From: Candidatus Poribacteria bacterium
GTDB lineage: Bacteria; Poribacteria; WGA-4E; WGA-3G
Reading direction: 5' to 3'
Length of the DNA: 64,000 nucleotides
Assembly (NCBI GenBank): GCA_022822085.1
Contig: JAJECK010000062.1
Location: 26,976-90,975, forward strand
Under the pieces are notes generated by a model. It worked only from the letters and a program-made list of their open reading frames with translations, did no database searches and was not told the DNA's origin. Positions 25,885 through 33,902 of this stretch are shown piece by piece. Position numbers and translations under genes: made by a program. Within the stretch, counting starts at the first letter, position 1, and every line of letters begins with the position of its first letter.

Positions 25885-28800
25885 AACTATGCAAACTGAA
25901 ACTAAAAAGCATAAATAGTTTTCGAGTTGAGGAAGAACTTGATTTTGAGAAGCCGCCACTTGACGACGCATCACTCGTGGCAATTACGGGCCCTACAGGT
26001 GCGGGCAAAACAACATTGTTAGATGCAATATGTGTTGCTCTTTATGGAAAAACTCCCCGTCTAACAGGTTCTGGAACCCAAAATCCGAACAACCTTATTA
26101 GCCACGGTGAAAAAGAATGCTTTGCGGAAGTACATTTTATAGCAAATAATACGCGTTACATTGCCACCTGGTCTGGTAAACCCAGTACATCACCGAGAGG
26201 AAGTTTGATTAATGCTGACACTGATCAACTCATTACGGATAAACTTTCAAGTAGGGGAAAATCATTAGGTTCATCTGAAAATACAATTAGTAATGAGGTT
26301 ACATCTATATTGGGTCTTGATTTTGACGGATTTAAACGTTCTGTAATGTTGGCACAAGGTGAATTCGCCGCGTTCCTGAGAGCAAAGGATGAAGATAGAC
26401 GTAAAATTTTGGAAGCGACCGCAGGGATCCACATTTACGACATACTAAAACAGCACCTAATTGACAAGGTAAATGAGGTCTCTGAAGTATATGATAAAAA
26501 GCATTCTGAATTTGATTTGTTCGCCGATTCCTCTCCGGATCAGCTAAAAGAACTGAATGCGGATCTTAAAACAATGAAGGTGGATGCTGAAAAGTTAGAT
26601 GAACTACTTCAGCAAATTCAAAAGGACAGAACGCAAGAGACAGAACGCAAGGACCACTATGAGAATCTTGAAACATCCAAAGACCGATTGCAGAAACTTA
26701 AGGATGAACAACCGAAGATAGACGAATGCAAATCAGAACTTGAAAATGCTGAACGGTCGAACCGACTTCGCGCTGAAAAAATGGTTTATGATACGACAAA
26801 ATCAGAACATCAAAGATCAAAGGTTGCCATGAAGACTGCTGTAACTGAGTTGGAAGAAGCACAAGAAGAACTGAAGACCAACCAATCCGTATTTGCAGAA
26901 AAGGAAAAAGTTCTCTCAGAAGCCTCCGCTACATATCAGAAAAAAACAGCAATTTATTCACAAGCAAAATCTGATGTCCAAAGAGCAATAGAACGTTTTC
27001 AAGAAGTCAATAGACGCAAGCCTACCTTAAAAGAGTTAGATGACAGCATAGACGAATCCACAGAAAAATTAGCACAAAGAGAATCCCATCAAAGAGATCT
27101 GCAGCACCAGATTGCAGAAGCGCAATCCTTTTTGGATCAAAATCCACTTCCATCAGACCGAGATACGAGACGAGTTAGATTAACCAAACTTCAAGCGAAT
27201 ATTGATTCAAGAACACAACGGTTAGCAGAAGAGATTGAAGATCAAACTGAAAGTAACTCAAGAATAGATGAGCTAAGTACTGAAGTAAAAGAACTATCTG
27301 AAAAACGAGATGAACTTCGAACTAAGTATGAAAGTCATGAAAAGTCCCGTGATCAAGCACATGAAAAATTTATGCAACTCCAAGACAAAGGTTCTATAGA
27401 AGAATGGGAGAATAGAAAAGATACTGCGACAAAGGCGCAGCTAATAGCTCAAAATTATGAACTTACCACTCGTTTACTTTCTCAGAAAGAAAAGGATTTG
27501 GCAGAATATCAGGTGCTTATTACTTCACTTGATAAATCGCTTGAGGAACTTGAAAAGGAAATTAAGGTCCAATCAAATGTTTGTAATGAGTCAGATGCAA
27601 AGATTGAGGAATTGGAAGAAGAAAGGGAATTGGCAATGTTAGCAGACTCTGTCAACCACTTACGACATCAGTTAGAAGATGGAAAACCGTGTCCTGTTTG
27701 TGGAGCAACAGATCATCCTTATTCTGATAAAGTTGAGTTTGGCAGTGAAGAACTGATTAGAAGGATTGAGGAAAAATTAGACATTGCAGAAAATGAAGCA
27801 GCAGAGAGTCATCAGAAAAAGCAGGATATGCAAAACGAGCATGTTCGTCTTACACAAGATAAATCCAATAGCACTCAGCAACTTCACAACTGCGATAAGG
27901 AAATTGAAAAGCTTAATGAACAGATAGATAATCAACTTGCTGATTGGAAAAAACTCTATGAAAATTCAAACATCTCACGCGAATGGATTGAAGATAGAAT
28001 TGAAGAATCAGATATAGCGATTGACAATCTCAATAGGACAAGCGATGCATATAACAAAGCAAAAAATGATTTGAGTGACATATCTCGTGAACTTTCAATC
28101 TGTGAGAACAACCATGAAACCCAAAGCAGGCTGTTGAAGGATACAAAACAAGAATTAGATGAACTATCCGAAGAAATTGTGAATCTAAAATCAGACATTG
28201 AATCTACTCAAACTAATTTCTGGGAATCAATGCCTGAAACATTTCACACTGACACAACAAAACAAGCACTATCAGACTTTTCTGTGATGATAGATAAAGT
28301 GAATTCTAATGAACAGACACATAGGACCAATAAAAGCCAACTTGAAGTCCTTAACACCGAGATAGAAAATATTAAAAGTACTCTTGATGGGTTAAATCAA
28401 CGACGAACAGAACTTAAAACTGAGATAGAGCAGTACCAGAACGAAGGTGAAAGTTTCTTGAATTCAGTGAGGGAGCAAACAGACGGTTTAGATACGAAGG
28501 AGCAAATCAACGATGCAATTACTGAGTTAGATTCTAAATTGCAAACAAAAAAGGATGAACGCGATGAATCACAACAACATCTTATTGATAGTCAGACTAA
28601 TTGTGCGCAGAAAGAGACTGCCCACGAGATGCGTGAAAAACAATTGAAGGAAGACACTGAAAAGTTTCAAGCAGCAAGCAAGACCTACAACGAGAAATTG
28701 GAGAATTTGGGTTTTGACTCACCCGATGATCATAGCAATGCATTCCGTGATGAATCACAAATACAAAAACTTGAAGAGAAGATAGATGCTTATGAAAACG

Positions 28801-29525
28801 AAGTTCATGATCTCAATGAGACAATTGCAGAGTTGGCAAGGATATTTGAAGACTCACCCTATGACCCAGATAAATTACCAGAGCTTATAGAAAAAGAGAA
28901 AGAAATAGATGATGAGATTGATAATATCAATAAAGCGATAGGTGGGAAACAACAAATTATCAAAGACTTAGAAGAGAAACTTGAGAAACGTAAAGAACTT
29001 GAGGTTGAACTACAAGCGGCAAAACAGGAAATGGATAGATGGAAAAGTCTTCGGGAGATAATACCAATGAATAGCCTAAGAGACTTTGCATTGGATATTA
29101 TGTTCCAACAGGTTAGTACTATTGCAAATGTTCAGTTGGCATATCTCACGTCTGACCGGTACCAACTGAAGGTTGAAACAATCGGTAAGCTCAGTGTTAT
29201 TGATAAGTGGAATGCAAATAAAGAGCGCCCTGTGGAAACACTCTCTGGCGGAGAATCATTCCTGACAAGCCTTGCTTTGGCACTTGCACTTTCTGAACTC
29301 AGTCAAGGTCGCGCACAACTCAATTCCCTCTTCCTTGATGAAGGTTTTGGCACTTTGGATGCTGAAACGCTTGATATTGCCATCGCAGCTTTGGAAGGAC
29401 TTCGCATGCAAGGACGCAGCATCTATCTTATCAGTCACATACAAGAATTAACAAGACGACTACCAGTCAAAATCAACGTCAAGAAAAAAGGTGACGGTAG
29501 TTCATTTATTAAAACAGAAGGATAA
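25881..29525 (+). CDS. sbcC: DNA exonuclease subunit SbcC (Rad50-like ATPase)
   Basis: 1214 residues. Walker A is GPTGAGKTTLLDAI near residue 37. Two long coiled coils flank the zinc hook CPVCGATDHP near residue 604. The ABC signature LSGGESFLTSLALALALSEL and Walker B LFLDEGFGTLD are near the C-terminus, followed by the H-loop LISHIQEL. This is the full SbcC/Rad50 plan at a slightly long but normal length. It powers end resection and hairpin cleavage by SbcD. The start overlaps the sbcD stop by 4 bp. Confidence 0.95.
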   Translation: MKLCKLKLKSINSFRVEEELDFEKPPLDDASLVAITGPTGAGKTTLLDAICVALYGKTPRLTGSGTQNPNNLISHGEKECFAEVHFIANNTRYIATWSGKPSTSPRGSLINADTDQLITDKLSSRGKSLGSSENTISNEVTSILGLDFDGFKRSVMLAQGEFAAFLRAKDEDRRKILEATAGIHIYDILKQHLIDKVNEVSEVYDKKHSEFDLFADSSPDQLKELNADLKTMKVDAEKLDELLQQIQKDRTQETERKDHYENLETSKDRLQKLKDEQPKIDECKSELENAERSNRLRAEKMVYDTTKSEHQRSKVAMKTAVTELEEAQEELKTNQSVFAEKEKVLSEASATYQKKTAIYSQAKSDVQRAIERFQEVNRRKPTLKELDDSIDESTEKLAQRESHQRDLQHQIAEAQSFLDQNPLPSDRDTRRVRLTKLQANIDSRTQRLAEEIEDQTESNSRIDELSTEVKELSEKRDELRTKYESHEKSRDQAHEKFMQLQDKGSIEEWENRKDTATKAQLIAQNYELTTRLLSQKEKDLAEYQVLITSLDKSLEELEKEIKVQSNVCNESDAKIEELEEERELAMLADSVNHLRHQLEDGKPCPVCGATDHPYSDKVEFGSEELIRRIEEKLDIAENEAAESHQKKQDMQNEHVRLTQDKSNSTQQLHNCDKEIEKLNEQIDNQLADWKKLYENSNISREWIEDRIEESDIAIDNLNRTSDAYNKAKNDLSDISRELSICENNHETQSRLLKDTKQELDELSEEIVNLKSDIESTQTNFWESMPETFHTDTTKQALSDFSVMIDKVNSNEQTHRTNKSQLEVLNTEIENIKSTLDGLNQRRTELKTEIEQYQNEGESFLNSVREQTDGLDTKEQINDAITELDSKLQTKKDERDESQQHLIDSQTNCAQKETAHEMREKQLKEDTEKFQAASKTYNEKLENLGFDSPDDHSNAFRDESQIQKLEEKIDAYENEVHDLNETIAELARIFEDSPYDPDKLPELIEKEKEIDDEIDNINKAIGGKQQIIKDLEEKLEKRKELEVELQAAKQEMDRWKSLREIIPMNSLRDFALDIMFQQVSTIANVQLAYLTSDRYQLKVETIGKLSVIDKWNANKERPVETLSGGESFLTSLALALALSELSQGRAQLNSLFLDEGFGTLDAETLDIAIAALEGLRMQGRSIYLISHIQELTRRLPVKINVKKKGDGSSFIKTEG

Positions 29526-29529
29526 AACA

Positions 29530-29560
29530 CTATCTGTCAGGTTATTGACACACCAGATAG
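29530..29560 (+). promoter_or_regulatory. Promoter -35 box framed by a 7-bp inverted repeat
   Basis: CTATCTG (29530-29536) and CAGATAG (29554-29560) are perfect inverted repeats around TTGACA (29545-29550). A weak -10 (TAGAAA) follows 17 bp after TTGACA. This could be an operator-bearing promoter for the next gene, or a weak sbcC terminator stem. The assignment is tentative. Confidence 0.35.
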
Positions 29561-29590
29561 ATTTATTTAGAAAAAATATGGAGGAATCAC

Positions 29591-30349
29591 ATGATATTTG
29601 GATTTATGTCGTCAGTCTGTCCACCATTATCGTTGGCAGAACTCATTGACAAAGCAAAACAATACAACTATGAACATTTAGAACTCCGTGTTGAATGGAA
29701 TCATGGACACGGGGTTGAATTAGACTCTTCAGCCCAACAACTCAACGAAGCACGTACTCGTTTTGAAGATAGCGGGGTTGTTCTTTCATGTATCGCAACT
29801 GGTGTGAGATTCATCGATCCAGATGCTCAAAAACGTCAACAGCAAGTGGAGCTTCTGAAACGTTATATAGAACTCACAGAAAAGATGGGTGCAAAGAACA
29901 TTCGTATCTTCGGGGATCCTGTACCGAAAACGCCTAAAGAAGTTGATCAAACACTTGATTGGGAAGCAGAGGGAATACGAGAATGTGATGGATTAGCGGG
30001 TGAAGCAGGAGTCAACTTGTGTTTGGAAACACACGGTAATCTATTAGCAAGTTACTTGGCTGAAGTGCTATATCGTTCAGAAGCAAAAAACACTTATGTG
30101 AACTGGCACGCAGGACACCACGTTCGACATGGCCAACCTGTTGATGTTGCGTATGTCCATTTGCGGGGTAAGGTTCGCCATGCACATGTCAACTTCGGAG
30201 ATGAAGGTCCAATGCCAGATACAGAGCGGGAGTCTTTAACACTTCTCGCAGAAGATAACTATAAAGACTTTATCTCTATTGAGGTAATCAATCCAAAGGA
30301 TTCAGATGCTGTTTTGAAACGGCATGCCGAACTTTACAAAACACTCTGA
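29591..30349 (+). CDS. Sugar phosphate isomerase/epimerase (AP-endonuclease-2-like TIM barrel)
   Basis: 252 residues of the xylose-isomerase-like TIM-barrel superfamily. Metal-ligand regions visible are LELRVEW, CLETHGN (Glu ligand), VNWHAGHH, VRHAHVNF (His) and FISIEVINP (Glu). These proteins isomerise or epimerise keto sugars or act as hydroxypyruvate-isomerase-like enzymes; the substrate cannot be read from sequence. ATG 29591 has GGAGGAA 6 nt upstream. It is separated from sbcC by 65 bp with a possible promoter, so it is likely its own unit. Confidence 0.82.
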   Translation: MIFGFMSSVCPPLSLAELIDKAKQYNYEHLELRVEWNHGHGVELDSSAQQLNEARTRFEDSGVVLSCIATGVRFIDPDAQKRQQQVELLKRYIELTEKMGAKNIRIFGDPVPKTPKEVDQTLDWEAEGIRECDGLAGEAGVNLCLETHGNLLASYLAEVLYRSEAKNTYVNWHAGHHVRHGQPVDVAYVHLRGKVRHAHVNFGDEGPMPDTERESLTLLAEDNYKDFISIEVINPKDSDAVLKRHAELYKTL

Positions 30350-30381
30350 TGTTATAGTAAAATCTATAATATCTCAAATAC

Positions 30382-30415
30382 CGGTGGAATATTAACATAA
30401 TATTCTGCCGATTTT
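30382..30415 (+). terminator. Hairpin terminator between convergent genes
   Basis: CGG..GAATATT-loop AACAT-AATATTC..CCG followed by ATTTT. The 7-bp inner stem plus a 3-bp outer GC stem sits between the sugar isomerase (plus) and the A-type Fe-S carrier (minus). Strength is modest. Confidence 0.4.
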
Positions 30416-30418
30416 CAT

Positions 30419-30748
30419 TTATACACTGAAGGATTCCCCGCATCCACAAGTATTTTTGGCATTCGGATTAGTGATTTTAAATCCAGAGTCCATGAGACCG
30501 TCATTGTAATCCAACACTGATCCAGCAAGATAGAGAGAACTACGCGGATCAATATATACCTTTAACCCATGAAATTCAAACACCCTATCTGTACCTTTCT
30601 GTTCTCCGAATTCAAGACTATATTGAAAACCTGAACATCCACCACCAATTACCTGCATCCGTAAACCAAGTTCACTTTCGTCTTTACTTTCACTGTTATT
30701 TATCAGGACAATTGCTTTTTGTGCCGCAGATTCTGTTACAGTAATCAT
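30419..30748 (-). CDS. A-type iron-sulfur carrier (IscA/ErpA/HesB family)
   Basis: 109 residues, full length for the family. The three conserved cysteines are present: C38 in GGGCSGFQYSLEF, and C101 and C103 in NTCGCGESFSV. These proteins hold and hand over Fe-S clusters or iron to apo-enzymes in the cytoplasm. ATG 30748 has AGGAGA about 9 nt upstream. The IscU-like gene lies 11 bp upstream on the same strand, so the two form a small Fe-S operon without a cysteine desulfurase gene here. Whether it is IscA, SufA or ErpA cannot be told. Confidence 0.92.
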   Translation of the reverse strand: MITVTESAAQKAIVLINNSESKDESELGLRMQVIGGGCSGFQYSLEFGEQKGTDRVFEFHGLKVYIDPRSSLYLAGSVLDYNDGLMDSGFKITNPNAKNTCGCGESFSV

Positions 30749-30759
30749 TGGACAATCTC

Positions 30760-31122
30760 CTATATTGATTTTGAGTTATCAAGAGCTTCTTTTATTGCTT
30801 GTTCGGCATATTCTGCATAACGTTGTTTATCCTTTGGTAAACCACCCAAGGCATCTGATATATCTATAGCAGCTATTTCTTCCACATCAGAAACCGGTTT
30901 CCCAGTAACCATTTCAGTGAGAACAGACCCACATGCAATCGCTGTTGGACATCCAAATGCACGAAACTTTGCATCAACAACGGTATTATTTGAAATCTTT
31001 ATAGAAAACTTCAACATCTCTCCACTTGCAGAGGAACCTATAGTTGCTATGCCATCTGCATCTGCGACTGTTCCAATATTGCGTGGGTTCTCAAAATGTT
31101 CTAATACCTGTTGTGTATGCAT
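30760..31122 (-). CDS. IscU/NifU-like protein lacking two conserved cysteines
   Basis: 120 residues starting MHTQQVLEHFENPRNIGTVA, the classic IscU opening. Canonical IscU uses three cysteines to build a cluster. Here the first site reads GSSASGEMLKF (Ser where Cys is expected, and Glu where the conserved Asp follows). The second is kept in FGCPTAIACGS. The third region (RYAEYAEQAI) has Tyr where HCS is expected. A C-terminal GGLPKDKQRY block is otherwise normal. It could be an unusual scaffold, a partner or an iron-handling paralogue. ATG 31122 gives the family start; an upstream GTG at 31158 has no ribosome site. Confidence 0.8.
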   Translation of the reverse strand: MHTQQVLEHFENPRNIGTVADADGIATIGSSASGEMLKFSIKISNNTVVDAKFRAFGCPTAIACGSVLTEMVTGKPVSDVEEIAAIDISDALGGLPKDKQRYAEYAEQAIKEALDNSKSI

Positions 31123-31223
31123 AAACTGATATATGTTAAGTAGTTCAACATTACGCACAGAAATACTATAATTTCATATTATACACCATTCTGATGTATT
31201 TGTCAAATCGAGTGCAATGGATG

Positions 31224-31481
31224 CAGGGTTATTTAGTTTTCAATATTTTTTATAATTTTTACTATTACGTTAATGTTAAATTTTGGTGTCTTGAATTGGT
31301 CTTTAATCCCGCCAAGTACCATACGCGCATTTAGCGTTGATTTGGTAGGGACTAAAGAGCGTTTCTCGGACCTTCATGTCCTTTAGTTTATCTAAATGGG
31401 TATTGCTACGCTGGACTTGACTATCGATTTTAACTTTTAGTAAACACAGAAGCGATAATTCTTAAAACCAAATAACCCTGG
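31224..31481. repeat. Long structured repeat R1, copy 1
   Basis: 258 bp bounded by CAGGGTTATTTAGTTTT and its inverted copy AAACCAAATAACCCTGG. The interior contains a long stem (CTTTAATCCCGCC pairing with GGTAGGGACTAAAG) and an inner ACGC/GCGT hairpin. It is closely similar throughout to 41216-41474 and more loosely to 59960-60163. No coding capacity. Similarity to copy 2 continues to the right through 31722. Confidence 0.85.
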
Positions 31482-31536
31482 AACTTTGTTTAACATTATT
31501 GACAAAGACGGGCAACATTGTTATGATAATCCATTA

Positions 31537-31648
31537 TAGTAAAATCCGAAAATATGTTCACATTTCAATTAACAACAATCCCCACACTATCGCCCGCTGG
31601 CGAGGTTTCCTAACCTCGCTAATGTCCAGGTAATTATGGATTTAACTA
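31537..31648 (+). mobile_element. TA-type MITE E3, boundaries proved by an empty site
   Basis: 112 bp beginning TAGTAAAATCCG and ending GGATTTAACTA, flanked on both sides by TA (31535-31536 and 31649-31650). The duplicated locus at 41521-41540 reads the same flanks with a single TA and no insert. Target choice and TA duplication are those of IS630/Tc1-mariner transposases. It is non-coding. Confidence 0.9.
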
Positions 31649-31695
31649 TAATTCATGAAAAAAAATTATGTTGTTGATTGAGGTGCAACAAAAAA

Positions 31696-31722
31696 TAGGG
31701 CAAGATCTAAATACCTGCCCTA
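31696..31722 (-). terminator. Rho-independent terminator
   Basis: On the minus strand TAGGGCAGG, loop TATTTAGAT, CTTGCCCTA, then TTTTTTG. It lies 26 bp after the stop of the IS5-like relic, and the same hairpin recurs at 41577. Confidence 0.65.
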
Positions 31723-31747
31723 CAATTGAACTCATAGCGAGTACGAT

Positions 31748-32285
31748 TTAAGAATCGTTGAAAGTCACACGAAAGTTAATCATAGAACCTGCTAAATATC
31801 GAAACCCTAAACGAGTTTCTTTGAGTTTATCGTAGCTAAGGGCGAGTTTCCGGTAGGTCCCTTGCCAGCCGAATGTGCGCTCCACTTTAAATCTCTCTTT
31901 GTCCATATTTTTCTTTAACCAACGGAACTTGCGAGCAATGGCAATAGGTTCTTTAGTGTTCCGTTTGTTCGGATAGATCACTGGAGGCAGACATCGTCAC
32001 CCCTTTTTGGACAACGGTGTTTGAACCATCACCATGTAAATAAGAGGTGTCAAGTTGATCACTTTCAAGAAGATGTTCAACAGATGCTTCAAAAAGTTTG
32101 ATATGAACCATCTTTAGACCATCTATTATGCCATTTGTAGACATTAGACCAATGGATTTCAGGACACCGTGTCCGGAGTTGATTCCATTGTATGCCTGTC
32201 CGTCCAACATAGAGGATATAATTAAATATCTTGTACGAAGATAGTTTAGGCTTTGACCCTTTCTTCCTTTTTGACAAAAAGGGTT
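31748..32285 (-). pseudogene. Decayed IS5-family transposase
   Basis: Three minus-strand frames carry successive pieces of one DDE transposase. The first (to 32089) has KRKKGSKPKLSSYKIFNYIL and GIQWNQLRT, the N-terminal helix-turn-helix domain. The second has FEASVEHLLESDQLDTSYLH and GDGS, with the first catalytic Asp. The third (31748-31981) has RFKVERTFGWQGTYRKL and LGFRYLAGSMINF, with the last catalytic Glu. A frameshift in a T5 run near 32092 separates the first two. The region between the first Asp and the C-terminus is deleted, so it cannot be active. A MITE (32288-32418) lies immediately upstream of its N-terminal region. Confidence 0.85.
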
Positions 32286-32287
32286 TA

Positions 32288-32418
32288 TAGTAGAATCCAC
32301 AATTAAGTGGACACACTCTGTGCAGGTGTTGTAGCACGGACTTCCAGCTTGTGCGGTCCGAGACGCAAACTGGAAGTCCGCGCTACAAATTATGTGTCCA
32401 TAATTATTGGGTCTACTA
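32288..32418 (-). mobile_element. TA-type MITE E4, inserted at the IS5 relic
   Basis: 131 bp from TAGTAGAATCC to GGGTCTACTA, flanked by TA at 32286-32287 and 32419-32420. The core contains the inverted pair TAGCACGGACTTCCAG and CTGGAAGTCCGCGCTA. It sits at the 5' side of the transposase relic. Confidence 0.8.
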
Positions 32419-32485
32419 TAATTGTCCGTTTTACTATATGTGTCAGAATCTAACAGAAATTGTGCTACAAAATCATTCCGTGCTT

Positions 32486-32635
32486 CCCACAAGAGAAGCC
32501 AACACCTGTAAAATCGGGTTGTAAACCCCTCCCACAAAAGAGAAAACGGGGTTGTAAACCCTCCCACAAGAGAAAGCCAACACTTGTGAAATCAAGGTTA
32601 CAAACCCCTCCCACAAGAGAAAATCCCTTCCACAT
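32486..32635 (+). repeat. Degenerate tandem repeats, CCCACAAGAGAA unit
   Basis: Four imperfect units begin CCCACAAGAGAA or CCCACAAAAGAG (near 32489, 32530, 32570 and 32609). Two long units continue with GCCAACACYTGTRAAATC and a GGTTGTAAACCCC-like tail of about 48 bp; the other two are shortened. There are no spacers of constant length, so this is not a CRISPR array. Confidence 0.65.
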
Positions 32636-32789
32636 GAAAAAAGGATGGAATTTTGCCTTCTTTTTTGTGTGTGATTTTATTTGACAAATATACGTATTTT
32701 GTTGTATAGTACGTAAAAATATCATTTTATGACATAGATAGTTTCTTGTTTTTATATTGACTCATAAATGATGTTTATGTCCAATATTG

Positions 32790-32942
32790 TAGTAAAATCA
32801 AAAAATATATGCACACTTTTAGTACGTTAAACCTAAACCGCTGGACTGTGCTATAGCACAAACTTCCCAATTTGTGCAGTCGTGTGTGCGCGAACTGGAA
32901 GTGGACGGGACAAATGTGTGCAAGTAATTATAGGTTCCCCTA
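32790..32942. mobile_element. TA-type MITE E5, degenerate
   Basis: The left end TAGTAAAATC is at 32790 and the right end GGTTCCCCTA at 32942, followed by TA. The core has GCACACTTTT/GTGTGC near the ends and CGAACTGGAAGTGGACGG, related to the core of E4. The left flank is TG rather than TA, suggesting age. Confidence 0.55.
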
Positions 32943-33224
32943 TAATATGCCGGTTAAAATCCTTAAGCGAAACTTGTTTCGGAAGACACTTGAAATTCAG
33001 TTGTTTTTCAGTTGTGTTAGCCACAAGAGAACCTTTCATAAAAAAATAGGACGGATATTATTAACTTATATATCTTTATTTTACTATATTTATAGGTTTT
33101 ACTCAATATGACTTTGATTAAATCCTGTTGATATTAATTATATGATATTTTTATGGCACCAAAACGCGAATTATCATACTAATACGAACAACTACTACAC
33201 AAATGACTATAATATGGGTACCCT
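32943..33224. other. Gene-free AT-rich spacer between mobile elements
   Basis: About 280 bp of A/T-rich sequence between E5 and the 568-bp element. No frame looks coding and no repeat was recognised. Confidence 0.4.
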
Positions 33225-33299
33225 TATATCTACTATAGTTTGGACAGTTTTCAGTTTGTTTTGCGTTGATCTGATTCAATAGGGCATGCTTTTGTTATA

Positions 33300-33409
33300 C
33301 AGGACTTACGCAACTTGCGCAAAAAAACAGGCAAATTTGCATAAAAAGTCGTTATTTCAGCACATTTAACCCCCTAAATCTCTTATCAAGGGGGAATGCG
33401 TAAGTCTTG
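33300..33409. mobile_element. Nested 110-bp element with CAGGACTTACGCA ends
   Basis: The ends CAGGACTTACGCA and TGCGTAAGTCTTG are inverted repeats with one mismatch. TTATA flanks both sides (33295-33299 and 33410-33414; the identity extends to TTGTTATA). The same end sequence occurs at 40478-40490, just upstream of a transposase fragment, which points to the parent insertion sequence. Confidence 0.75.
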
Positions 33410-33481
33410 TTATATTGTTTATGGTGATACACTTGTCGTCTCTAATGAACTTTGACCATCAAAATCGGTAGTTGAATACGT

Positions 33482-33553
33482 AGGGGTTGGGTTCCCCAAC
33501 CCGCTTGGTTTGTGAGTTTCCGTCCATCGGGCGTGGAAACCACGCCCCTACGA
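33482..33553. repeat. Three-stem palindrome (cloverleaf-like)
   Basis: The outer arms CGTAGGGG and CCCCTACG enclose two hairpins, GGGTTCCCCAACCC and GGGCGTGG-AAA-CCACGCCC. The GTAGGGG arms echo the palindrome inside MITE E1 (2085-2111). Confidence 0.65.
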
Positions 33554-33670
33554 ATGAGCATATTACTAAATACTTGTCATCCCTTTGAGAATGTTGCACT
33601 TTGAGGTCCACTCTATTTTTTGCTAAGTTTCAAAACCACAGAAAACTCAAGAAAAATACAAACAGAGTAG

Positions 33671-33735
33671 CCCCAGCGGGGCGGAATGTGTATAGCACGT
33701 AACACTCCACAGACATAAGCCCCAGCGGGGCGACA
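33671..33735. repeat. Paired AGCCCCAGCGGGGCG repeats
   Basis: AGCCCCAGCGGGGCG occurs at about 33671 and again at about 33720, each a short palindrome followed by a related GTGTAT tail (GAATGTGTAT and ACAGGTGTAT). Confidence 0.7.
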
Positions 33736-33827
33736 GGTGTATCTATAGGTAGTCAATAATCTTATGACAAACCATTAAAAAAACTGTCCAAACTATAGTT
33801 ATATCTAACATATATTAAATAGTCATG

Positions 33828-33881
33828 GTGTAGTAGCCAGGGTGCCCTTACTTTTTATTAAGGGCATCACGGCTACTACAC
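33828..33881 (+). promoter_or_regulatory. Long hairpin in front of the exported-protein gene run
   Basis: The arms GTGTAGTAGCC and GGCTACTACAC (11 bp) enclose an inner stem TGCCCTTA/TAAGGGCA (8 bp) with loop CTTTTTAT. It ends 22 nt before ATG 33903. No T-run follows, so it is not a simple terminator on the plus strand. It may be an mRNA leader structure or another palindromic repeat. Confidence 0.5.
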
Positions 33882-33902
33882 TATACTAAAGGAATTTTCA
33901 TA

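Larger units (their letters stand above)
33232..33799. mobile_element. 568-bp non-autonomous element with 20-bp inverted ends and 7-bp target duplication
   Basis: The ends ACTATAGTTTGGACAGTTTT (33232-33251) and its exact complement (33780-33799) are perfect 20-bp inverted repeats. TATATCT flanks both sides directly (33225-33231 and 33800-33806), the mark of a transposition event. There is no open frame inside. It contains a nested 110-bp element (33300-33409), a three-stem palindrome (about 33482-33553) and two AGCCCCAGCGGGGCG repeats. The transposase family is not identifiable; none in the window has these ends. Confidence 0.82.

Noticed and set aside
32486..32635. Possible CRISPR array
   Set aside because: Units are contiguous, of unequal length, without constant spacers and without cas genes nearby.
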